DNA of 64,000 bases. Origin: SZUA-36 sp963727635 (GTDB lineage Bacteria; Pseudomonadota; Gammaproteobacteria; Xanthomonadales; SZUA-36). The position numbers and the translations under genes are program-made. The notes below the pieces were generated by a model. The model did not search any database. It was not told the DNA's origin and was given only the letters and a program-made list of their open reading frames with translations. Every line of letters begins with the position of its first letter. The stretch's first letter is position 1. The DNA is taken from NCBI GenBank assembly GCA_963727635.1, contig CAVSHP010000007.1, positions 124,001-188,000 of the forward strand, read 5' to 3'. Shown in pieces: positions 57,505 through 64,000 of the stretch.

Positions 57505-58158
57505 GTGCACGGAACACAGCATTACTCACCCCTTGAAGAAAGGATCAATATCATTTCCCATGCTATTGGCCTGGTATTCAGCATCGTTGCCCTGCTGCTC
57601 ATGCTGCTTCGTTCCAGCGCTTCCGGTGATCTGTTGCGTATCGTTAGCGCCGCCATGTTTGGCGCCAGCCTGATTGCCTTGTACGCGGCGTCCACCCTCT
57701 ATCACAGCGCCAGGGATCCAAAAGTCAGGAGCAGGCTGAGGATCAATGACCATGCCACCATCTACATCCTCATCGCCGGCACCTATACCCCGTTTACGCT
57801 CGTGACACTGCATGGCTGGATTGGCTGGACGTTTTTCTGTATTACCTGGGGGATGGCATTGACCGGGGTGATCCTTAAGCTGTTCTTTACCGGGAAATAC
57901 CATCGACTGTCGACCCTGATGTATGTGTTCATGGGCTGGATCATCATTTTCGCGATAAAACCACTGATGAACGGATTGCCGCCCGGCGGAATCACCTGGC
58001 TATTCGCCGGGGGTGTCGCCTATACCACTGGTGCCGTCTTATACACTATCGATAAAATCAAATTCAATCACGCCATCTTTCACTTGTTTGTCCTGCTCGG
58101 TAGCGCCTGTCATTTTGTCGCGGTGTATTCCTACGTCCTGCCCTGGGAGTCAAACTAG
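57505..58158 (+). CDS. hemolysin III / adiponectin-receptor-like membrane protein
   Basis: About 217 residues with seven membrane helices. SPLEERINIISHAIG at the N-terminus, ASTLYHSARDPKVRSRLRINDHATIYILIAGTYTPF and a C-terminal FHLFVLLGSACHFVAVY carry the zinc-binding Ser/His/Asp set of the HlyIII family, probable hydrolases such as ceramidases. No ATG fits; a GTG at 57505 after GGCCGGG is the best start. Confidence 0.9.
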   Translation: MHGTQHYSPLEERINIISHAIGLVFSIVALLLMLLRSSASGDLLRIVSAAMFGASLIALYAASTLYHSARDPKVRSRLRINDHATIYILIAGTYTPFTLVTLHGWIGWTFFCITWGMALTGVILKLFFTGKYHRLSTLMYVFMGWIIIFAIKPLMNGLPPGGITWLFAGGVAYTTGAVLYTIDKIKFNHAIFHLFVLLGSACHFVAVYSYVLPWESN

Positions 58159-58206
58159 CCAGTCAGGCTCCGTGGTCTTTTCACAGCGTTACCGGCCAGG
58201 AGGAAA

Positions 58207-59034
58207 TCAACCGTCGAATTGCAACCCGTGGTTCTTTTGTAACAATTCCGTTCTGGCGATACCGGAGCAATAAAGACCATCCAATTGCTGCTGGAAGGGG
58301 GCCAGGGATTCCCTCGACCTGCCGACGGGTCCCTGTGGCCAGGGTGAAGTATGCGAACCGTCATTCAATGCCTGGATTTCCGCCTGCAGGTCCGTGTCCA
58401 GGTTGGCAAGGGAGGATTGCAGACCGCTTTTTTCAAGGGCTGCCAATTGATTGGTCAGTATCTGCGCATACTCCTTGCGGGTACGTTCACTGATATAGGC
58501 TTCCTCCATCTTTGCGAAGTCTGAGTCGGATTCTGCGGCCAGTTGCGCACCATAGGTGGTCAGATAAATATACAGGTACTCTCCAAGACCCATGTCTTCC
58601 TCCAGCAGGGCCATGTTGCGGGTCCTGGTAAACTCGATCATTTCAGGACCGGCCCTGAAGACGCTTTTTAGACCCAGCAGACCGGTGGACGCTGCATCAC
58701 CGGGTACTTTCCCGTCTTCCGATTCGAGATCATCCAGGCCGCTGATGCCTGCCATTACGACCTGGTAATCGGCGCAATTTGGTTGCAGGGCTTTGCGCAC
58801 GCGGATAAATGCCTCGATCCGCCCTGCGGCAATCGAACCGTCACTTGCCGGTGTGTACTTTTCCGCCCAGTCAAATCGATCGTTAAGGGTCTGTTCAAGT
58901 CTCTTGGTGTCCCGCACGCCGGTTGTCAGGAAATAGAACCCCGAAAAAAACACAAAGGCCACGGTCAGCCCCATGAGCAGGAGTCCCTTGCCGGGACGCT
59001 TTGAATTTGGGGGCTTCAAGGTCATATCTGTCAT
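58207..59034 (-). CDS. single-helix membrane-anchored protein of unknown function
   Basis: About 275 residues. A basic N-terminus (KPPNSKRPGKG) precedes one membrane helix LLLMGLTVAFVFFSGFYFLTTG; the rest, likely periplasmic, is helical (RIEAFIRVRKAL, YLYIYLTTYGAQLAAES, EYAQILTNQLAALEKSG). I recognise no family. The first in-frame start is a TTG at 59076; the ATG at 59034 is preferred. It converges on hemolysin III. Confidence 0.7.
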   Translation of the reverse strand: MTDMTLKPPNSKRPGKGLLLMGLTVAFVFFSGFYFLTTGVRDTKRLEQTLNDRFDWAEKYTPASDGSIAAGRIEAFIRVRKALQPNCADYQVVMAGISGLDDLESEDGKVPGDAASTGLLGLKSVFRAGPEMIEFTRTRNMALLEEDMGLGEYLYIYLTTYGAQLAAESDSDFAKMEEAYISERTRKEYAQILTNQLAALEKSGLQSSLANLDTDLQAEIQALNDGSHTSPWPQGPVGRSRESLAPFQQQLDGLYCSGIARTELLQKNHGLQFDG

Positions 59035-59406
59035 TTGGGGCCGTTTGCCGTCAGGCGGTAAGTTAACATGTTTCAAGCCCGGTTGCAGGGCACGACAACC
59101 CGCGAGTGAGCGTTGCAGGCGGGCGTCTGGCGGGCTTTAGCCATCTTCAACCATGCCCGCTGATGCGGTGTAAAAGCAATTCTGAAACATATTCGGTATA
59201 TCAAATACGTTAATCGGTATAGCAAATACATTAAATTTGTAGTTTCCGTGCTAAACTAACTCTTTTACGGCCCCTAAAAAGCTCCGTGAAGAAGAAAAAT
59301 AACAGTTTGAGCTTACACAAGCAGGGAATTGTTGTTGAAAACGCCTGCCGCAAGGCTGGTTAAAAGCACAGAAAACAGTTGATTAATTCATTAAGGAATA
59401 TAGGTT
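59035..59406 (+). promoter_or_regulatory. cold-shock gene leader with tandem 21-base repeat
   Basis: No gene in about 370 bases. Two adjacent 21-base copies, 59194-59214 and 59215-59235 (each starting CGGTAT), agree at 18 of 21 positions. The A/T-rich 150-200 bases just before the cold-shock gene resemble the long structured 5' leaders of cspA-type mRNAs. Confidence 0.5.
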
Positions 59407-59610
59407 ATGAGTACAGGTACAGTAAAGTGGTTTGATGCCGGTAAAGGTTACGGATTCATCACACCGGAAGATGGCAGTAAAGACTTGTTTGTTCACCATT
59501 CGGAGATCCAGACCGATGGCTACGCAACATTGAATGATGGCCAGAAAGTGGAATATGTAGTCGGACAAGGCCAAAAAGGCCCTTGCGCAACCAAGGTTGT
59601 TGCTGTCTGA
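59407..59610 (+). CDS. cold-shock (CspA-like) protein
   Basis: A 67-residue OB-fold RNA chaperone. TGTVKWFDAGKGYGFI (RNP1) and DLFVHHSEIQ (RNP2) are complete. TAAGGA sits 9 bases upstream of the ATG. It is monocistronic, with a strong terminator 24 bases after the stop and a long leader, as in cold-inducible family members. Confidence 0.97.
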   Translation: MSTGTVKWFDAGKGYGFITPEDGSKDLFVHHSEIQTDGYATLNDGQKVEYVVGQGQKGPCATKVVAV

Positions 59611-59633
59611 TCGCAGATCACAGATTAGTCGAA

Positions 59634-59668
59634 GCGGGCGCCAGCCAATCTGGCGCCCGTTTTTTTTT
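59634..59668 (+). terminator. Rho-independent terminator after cold-shock gene
   Basis: A 10-base perfect stem CGGGCGCCAG/CTGGCGCCCG with a CCAAT loop, followed by nine T. Confidence 0.95.
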
Positions 59669-59695
59669 GAGTTATTAAAACCCTATCCTGAAAGC

Positions 59696-60688
59696 TTACC
59701 GCCCGTTATTATCCGGCGCCAACGGTGTTGTCATGAATGCCCACCCGCGGTTTTGCCCGTAAATATTTATGAATGTTTCGTTGCCGGCGACGAAGAAATC
59801 GTAGTTGCCCATGTCAGCCGGACCGATGTTCAGGAGTTCGAGGGTTGACACGGTGTTAATTGTGCCGTCGTCCGGATTGGCATCAATGGGCAGGTAGCGA
59901 AAGTTTTCGAAAGCGTCCTGCCATGACCTGCACAGGTTATCCTGGTATCGGTCCTTTTTGCTGCGGGTCATCCAGACCAATTGAATACTGTTGGTAATTT
60001 CCAGTGCCATGGCGTGTTCGATCAGACTTTTTACAGGCGCGAAACCCGTATGCCAGGCGATGAAGACCAGCGTTCGGTCCGAACCCTCGTTCAGCACAAA
60101 ATCCCCCACCGGTCCCGCGATATCGATCTGCTCGCCTTTTCTGAGGTGTGTGAAAACAAACTCCGAAAATTCATCGTCCGGCAGCCTGGGTAGTTGAAAA
60201 TGCAGGTTCATATCGTCGCATGGACAACTGCTGATCGGATAACTGGCCGGTTGAATGTTTTCGCACGCAAGTTGCACCTGCTGGCCAGCGAGAAACCGCA
60301 GTCGCCGGGTGCGCGGTGTTCTCAGGTGCAACAGGGCCACGTCGTCGTTGACGAATTCGATGTTCTTTACCTTTGCGGTGATCTGTTGCCGGGGTATCTC
60401 ACCGCTACCATGGGCTTCATTGGCCTCGAGTACGACATCGGTGATGGCGGTGTTGCAGCACATCAGGATATGTCCGCTGTTGATTTTCTCCGCGCCAATC
60501 ATGTAATCGTGATGCCGGACCTTGCGCACTTCGCCGGAAACAATTCGCGCCACGCACTCGCCACAGTTGCCATTGCTGCAACCATAACCGAGTGCAAGAC
60601 CGGCGCGCAGACCGGCTTCGAGAAGGGTCGAGTTACCTTCGCATGGAAAGATACGGCCGCCGGGGAGTATTTTTATGTCGCTTGGCAT
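59696..60688 (-). CDS. 2Fe-2S ferredoxin-NAD(P)H reductase fusion
   Basis: A 330-residue electron-transfer protein. The N-terminal plant-type ferredoxin domain has the cluster Cys in GYGCSNGNCGECV plus LMCCN near residue 77. A ferredoxin-reductase-like FAD domain follows (the usual RPYSLAS reads ASYPISS), then an NAD domain where GGTGIAP reads HTGFAP. The layout matches reductase components of oxygenases or CDP-6-deoxyglucoseen reductase. No oxygenase gene is adjacent, so the partner is unknown. The altered FAD and NAD motifs suggest a divergent subfamily. Confidence 0.85.
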   Translation of the reverse strand: MPSDIKILPGGRIFPCEGNSTLLEAGLRAGLALGYGCSNGNCGECVARIVSGEVRKVRHHDYMIGAEKINSGHILMCCNTAITDVVLEANEAHGSGEIPRQQITAKVKNIEFVNDDVALLHLRTPRTRRLRFLAGQQVQLACENIQPASYPISSCPCDDMNLHFQLPRLPDDEFSEFVFTHLRKGEQIDIAGPVGDFVLNEGSDRTLVFIAWHTGFAPVKSLIEHAMALEITNSIQLVWMTRSKKDRYQDNLCRSWQDAFENFRYLPIDANPDDGTINTVSTLELLNIGPADMGNYDFFVAGNETFINIYGQNRGWAFMTTPLAPDNNGR

Positions 60689-60721
60689 TGGTCAGGTTCG
60701 GTGCCTGATGAATACTGTGGG

Positions 60722-60761
60722 GGTGTTCCCAATCAGCACAGCCTGGCTGATTGGGAACACC
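60722..60761. other. 16-base perfect inverted repeat
   Basis: Arms 60722-60737 and 60746-60761 pair perfectly over an 8-base loop, between the helicase stop and the reductase start. No T-run follows in either direction, so it may be a Rho-independent-like stop without tract, an RNA-stabilising hairpin or a protein site. Confidence 0.85.
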
Positions 60762-60769
60762 TCCTGGGG

Positions 60770-62638
60770 TTACGGGCGTCTGTTCTTGGGTTTTCTTTTT
60801 GGTTTTCCATCCCTTTTCTTTTGCACTGCCCCCTTTGGCAGGGAGAGTTTGTGTTTATCCTTGGCTGCGTGGCGTCTTGTTGGTTCCGAACGCCCCCCAT
60901 TATCTCCCAGGCGGGTGATACCCAGCCTTTGACCCGCTACCCAGATCTTCTTGAGCGCATTGAGGGTTTCGTCCGGCATGCCGGCGGGCAGGTCGATTAA
61001 GGTGTATTCGTCGTGGATGCTGATCCGGCCGATATTTTTGCCGGTGATATCCGCCTCGTTGGCGATCGCGCCGACGATATTGCCGGGCATGACCCCGTGG
61101 TCATGGCCCACGGCGAGACGGTAACGCTCCATACCGGCAGAAGGGGGTCCATCATTGGCCCTTTCAGAAAAACCTGAGTCTTTTCCTGTTTCCTTTGAAG
61201 GCCTCCTTGCGGGCCCTGCCTCAGCTTTACGCCGGTCTGCATAGGCCCCGTCTTTCCTGGAACTGCGCCGGGGTTTGTCTTCCTTGTCCCAGCCCTGGGC
61301 TGCGGCCTGGTGCGGTATGCTCTGCAGCAGGAAGGGGGAATCGCCCTGGAGTAACTGCGCCAGTGCGGCTGCGATTTGCAACGGGGGTACATCCTGTTCC
61401 TGCTGGTATTGTTCAATCATCCTGGAAAACAGGCTCAGGTCCACACCTTCGAGCGTTTCGGTAATACGTTGCTTGAATTTATCGATACGCTTGTTATTGA
61501 TGACATCGGTCGATGGCAAATCCATGATATCGATTTTTTTCCGGGTGGCATGTTCAATCGCGTATAACATGCGTTTTTCACGCGGGGTGACAAATAATAT
61601 GGCATCGCCTTCACGGCCTGCCCGACCGGTGCGGCCAATACGATGCACATAAGCTTCGGTATCGGCCGGAATATCGTAATTCACCACGTGGCTGATACGG
61701 TTCACATCAAGACCGCGCGCCGCCACATCGGTGGCGACAACAATGTCCAGCTTGCCGTTTTTCAGGCGTTCAACGGTGCGTTCCCGCTGGTTTTGCGCAA
61801 TATCACCATTGAGTGGCGCCGAGGCATAACCGCGGGCTTCGAGTTTTTCAGACAAGTCAACCGTGGCGAGCTTGGTGCGCACAAAAATCAACATGGCATC
61901 GAAGGGTTCAGCCTCGAGAATACGGGTTAAGGCATCCAGCTTGTTAAAACCCTGTACCGGCCAGAAACGCTGACGGATGGTTTCAGCGGTGGTGGTTTTG
62001 ACCTTGACGGTCACTTCGACCGGGTTGTTCAGATGCTGGGTGGCAATACGACGGATCTGTTGTGGCATGGTGGCCGAAAACAGGGCGACCTGCCGGTTTT
62101 TCGGCGTTTGTTCAAGAATCCACTCGACGTCATCGATAAAACCCATACGTAGCATTTCATCGCCTTCATCGAGTACCAGCGTTACGAGTTTATCCAGTAC
62201 CAGGGTGCCGCGGCGAATATGATCCATGACCCGCCCGGGCGTGCCTACGACCACGTGCACGCCACGTTGCAGGGCGCGAATCTGCACGCTGTAGTCCTGG
62301 CCGCCATAGATGGGCAGGACATGAAAACCCTTCAGATGATGCGCGTATTTTTGAAACGCCTCGGCAACCTGGATCGCCAGTTCCCGGGTGGGTGCAAGCA
62401 CCAGTACCTGCGGGTCTTTGCGTTGCAGGTCGAGCCGGGATAATATCGGCAGGGCGAAGGCCGCAGTTTTACCGGTGCCCGTCTGCGCCTGGCCGACGAC
62501 GTCCCTGCCTTCCAGCATGATTGGAATGGTCTGTGCCTGGATGGCTGAAGGGGTTTCGTAACCTATTTCGTCGAGGACTTTCAGCAAAGTTTTTTGCAGT
62601 CCCAGCTGATCAAACGAACTTATTGTTTCGACATTCAT
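60770..62638 (-). CDS. deaD: DEAD-box RNA helicase DeaD/CsdA with altered motif II
   Basis: A 622-residue helicase of the cold-shock CsdA type. Q-motif region GYETPSAIQAQTIP, AQTGTGKTAAFALP, PTRELAIQV, TPGRVMDH, SATMP, ATDVAARGLDV, HRIGRTGRAGREG, then a spacer and a DbpA-like RNA-binding domain (YRLAVGHDHGVMPGNIVGAIANEADI) and a basic tail. Motif II reads LVLDEGDEML: the third residue (159) is Gly instead of Ala, codon GGC at 62162-62164. The core ATP-binding Asp and Glu are kept. Together with the cold-shock gene next door this forms a small cold-adaptation cluster. Confidence 0.95.
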   Translation of the reverse strand: MNVETISSFDQLGLQKTLLKVLDEIGYETPSAIQAQTIPIMLEGRDVVGQAQTGTGKTAAFALPILSRLDLQRKDPQVLVLAPTRELAIQVAEAFQKYAHHLKGFHVLPIYGGQDYSVQIRALQRGVHVVVGTPGRVMDHIRRGTLVLDKLVTLVLDEGDEMLRMGFIDDVEWILEQTPKNRQVALFSATMPQQIRRIATQHLNNPVEVTVKVKTTTAETIRQRFWPVQGFNKLDALTRILEAEPFDAMLIFVRTKLATVDLSEKLEARGYASAPLNGDIAQNQRERTVERLKNGKLDIVVATDVAARGLDVNRISHVVNYDIPADTEAYVHRIGRTGRAGREGDAILFVTPREKRMLYAIEHATRKKIDIMDLPSTDVINNKRIDKFKQRITETLEGVDLSLFSRMIEQYQQEQDVPPLQIAAALAQLLQGDSPFLLQSIPHQAAAQGWDKEDKPRRSSRKDGAYADRRKAEAGPARRPSKETGKDSGFSERANDGPPSAGMERYRLAVGHDHGVMPGNIVGAIANEADITGKNIGRISIHDEYTLIDLPAGMPDETLNALKKIWVAGQRLGITRLGDNGGRSEPTRRHAAKDKHKLSLPKGAVQKKRDGKPKRKPKNRRP

Positions 62639-62846
62639 GTACGGTGTCCGGAGGCTAGGGTCGTGTCCTAATGTGTGTCCGCGCCAAATCGGTGGTTTGC
62701 GCTTGACTTGCGGACAGTTTAGCCGATTTTTGCCATCGGAAACCGCAGAAACATTGATTTATTGAGCTACAGGTGAAACTGGTATTCAGCTGACGGTTGA
62801 GACAATCGGCGGAATTGGCATCCCGCCGATCGGGAGTGATCTGCGC
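62639..62846. other. leader region of deaD
   Basis: About 200 bases upstream of the leftward helicase gene and downstream of the DUF3313-like gene. Likely contains the helicase promoter and 5' leader; no clear -10/-35 pair was identified. Confidence 0.4.
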
Positions 62847-63533
62847 TCAGTCGTCCGGATGCGTGGTTGAAGCGCGGGCTTCGTCGAGCGTGAAAACAAG
62901 CGCTTTGGCCCAGGCGGTCATCATGCGCTTGGCGTCAGAGCGGTTGCTGACACTGGTTCGCCATTCCATGCGCCAGAAATCGTCATCGCGTTTTCGGTCG
63001 GTCGCCTTGACTATCTTGTCATCGGTCAGTGAGTCAAAAAGCTCGAGATTGAGTGTCATCTCACCGGCGGTTTCAGAATAGCTCCTGGTGCGTGTTGAGC
63101 TCGGAATATCCGGTGCGGTGATGTCGAGATCGACGATGGCTGGTTTGACCAGCAGCACATCTGCTCCCGGCTCGTCGGCCATGGTGTAGCCGGCGTCGAC
63201 CAGTTCCTTGGTGAAGACCTCGCGAAACAGCTCCGCAACTTCTTCCTGGATTCTCACCATGTCGCGGTCCTTGACCTTGAGCGGGTCGCTGCGGTTCTGG
63301 TCACGTTTCCAATTCTTCTTGAACGCGACCGTCGCGTCGAGCAGCATGATGCGTTTGTAGATGCCAAGATCGGCGCCCGGGTCGGCATAGACGGTGGCCA
63401 ATTCAGAATTTTTAACCAGTACCATGCCTTCATCGTTGACTTCCGGAAGATCCTTTTTGGCCCAGGCCGGTGACAAGGCGGCGATACTTAAAAGCATTGT
63501 GAAAAGGGTAAGAAAAACCCGTTTTGTATCCAT
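62847..63533 (-). CDS. exported DUF3313-like protein
   Basis: A 228-residue predicted periplasmic or outer-membrane-associated protein with a signal peptide MDTKRVFLTLFTMLLSIAALSPAWA. No lipobox Cys. The mature region (DLGIYKRIMLLDATVAFKKNW, VAELFREVFTKELVDAGYTMADEPGADVLLVKPAIVDLDI, WRTSVSNRSDAKRMMTAWAKAL) resembles DUF3313 proteins. ATG at 63533 with AGGAG 8 bases upstream. Confidence 0.7.
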   Translation of the reverse strand: MDTKRVFLTLFTMLLSIAALSPAWAKKDLPEVNDEGMVLVKNSELATVYADPGADLGIYKRIMLLDATVAFKKNWKRDQNRSDPLKVKDRDMVRIQEEVAELFREVFTKELVDAGYTMADEPGADVLLVKPAIVDLDITAPDIPSSTRTRSYSETAGEMTLNLELFDSLTDDKIVKATDRKRDDDFWRMEWRTSVSNRSDAKRMMTAWAKALVFTLDEARASTTHPDD

Positions 63534-63693
63534 ATTGATGCTCCTGTTCATGCATGCCCCTTTGTTGAAATCATTTCCGTTCTTTGGGATTTTAAGCCAA
63601 TTTCATATCAATGTAACTGACCACGCAGACCAAGGCCGGTTCGGCTCGCGGTATTGAGCTAATCGTCCGGCCCGTTGTCAGTACACGAATGAA

Positions 63694-63720
63694 TTGCCAA
63701 CGCGCATAGCTTGGTATAAT
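63694..63720 (+). promoter_or_regulatory. sigma-70 promoter of methyltransferase gene
   Basis: TTGCCA and TATAAT with a 15-base spacer; TGG before TATAAT gives an extended -10. It lies 26 bases before the ATG. Confidence 0.65.
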
Positions 63721-63746
63721 AATCCGCTGACCCGCAGGTATTGTGA

Positions 63747-64000
63747 ATGTCTGAAAGGAAGGATCACTGGGAAAAAGTATACCGGGAAAAATCTCCGCTT
63801 GCGGTGAGTTGGTACCAGCGCGAACCGTGTCTGTCCCTGTCGCTGATCGACAAGGCCGCTATTCCCCTTGATGCGCCGGTCATTGACATCGGCGGAGGTG
63901 CATCAACCCTGGTGGACGAATTGTGCGGGCGCGGCTATACCAACGTCAGTGTGCTTGATGTTTCCGCCGCGGCACTTGCGCACAGTAAAAGCAGGCTGGC
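63747..64000 (+). CDS. class I SAM-dependent methyltransferase, 3' part missing
   Basis: The first 84 residues are in the window. DHWEKVYREKSPLAVSWYQ, then the SAM-binding loop VIDIGGGASTLVDEL near residue 45 and VLDVSAAALAHSKSRL. This opening is typical of small methyltransferases related to thiopurine or SAM-binding Methyltransf_25 types. Substrate unknown. Confidence 0.88.
   Translation, partial: MSERKDHWEKVYREKSPLAVSWYQREPCLSLSLIDKAAIPLDAPVIDIGGGASTLVDELCGRGYTNVSVLDVSAAALAHSKSRL

Overview
The window looks like a chromosomal segment of a free-living, probably marine, heterotrophic gammaproteobacterium. The main reasons are the housekeeping blocks (rpmB-rpmG-radC, dut-algC with a membrane-anchored AlgC, rsmG-parA-parB-atpI), a TonB-dependent receptor with a GH16 laminarinase, and mid-range GC with moderately GC-rich codon use. 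No rRNA, tRNA, CRISPR array, prophage or insertion sequence was seen.

Layout. 1-5 kb: a truncated Cys/Met-metabolism PLP enzyme, a secreted protein with a membrane sorting tail, mutM, and a hydantoinase-A-like gene. 5.1-25.7 kb: a polysaccharide utilisation locus, very probably for laminarin or other beta-1,3-glucan. It holds a GPH-type sugar symporter; a leftward operon (GH3, sugar-porter MFS, clan GH-A hydrolase, a second GH3, and a detached ExoP-C-like carbohydrate-binding protein); a divergent LytS/LytTR two-component pair followed by a TonB-dependent receptor, a secreted protein and a GH16 glucanase; and a 1150-residue cytoplasmic phosphorylase-like enzyme resembling GH149. Inferred flow: the GH16 cuts glucan outside, the receptor imports oligosaccharides, inner-membrane carriers take up the products, and cytoplasmic GH3 and phosphorylase finish them. 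The LytS/LytTR pair is the obvious regulator.

25.9-30.8 kb: rpmG, rpmB, radC, dut, algC and a small secreted protein. 30.8-38.3 kb: plant-type gshA and a complete oligopeptide ABC importer (oppABCDF). 38.4-42.6 kb: a lipoprotein, rsmG, parA, parB, an OsmC protein and an orphan atpI. 42.6-47.9 kb: small enzymes in tightly coupled order (FAH-family, S4 RNA-binding, YehS-like, homocysteine methyltransferase, threonine-dehydratase-like). 48-59 kb: an AlkA-like glycosylase, a cupin, a lower-GC stretch with hydrolases and a PadR regulator pair, an NmrA-like oxidoreductase, a GFA protein, a YaiI-like protein, dbpA and hemolysin III. 59-64 kb: a cold-shock protein, a ferredoxin-reductase, a deaD-like helicase with an altered DEAD box, a DUF3313-like protein and the start of a methyltransferase.

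Two things dominate the hunt. First, genes from 26 to 47 kb carry about 30 single-base frameshifts, many as one extra base in a 2-4-base run, and these hit universally conserved genes. That points to a poorly polished stretch of sequence rather than gene death, and any gene-level claim there must be read with this in mind. Second, there are palindromic elements whose long arms differ between copies but always pair with each other around a shared core (43.1-43.4 kb). A similar but unrelated large inverted repeat starts at the oppF stop codon.
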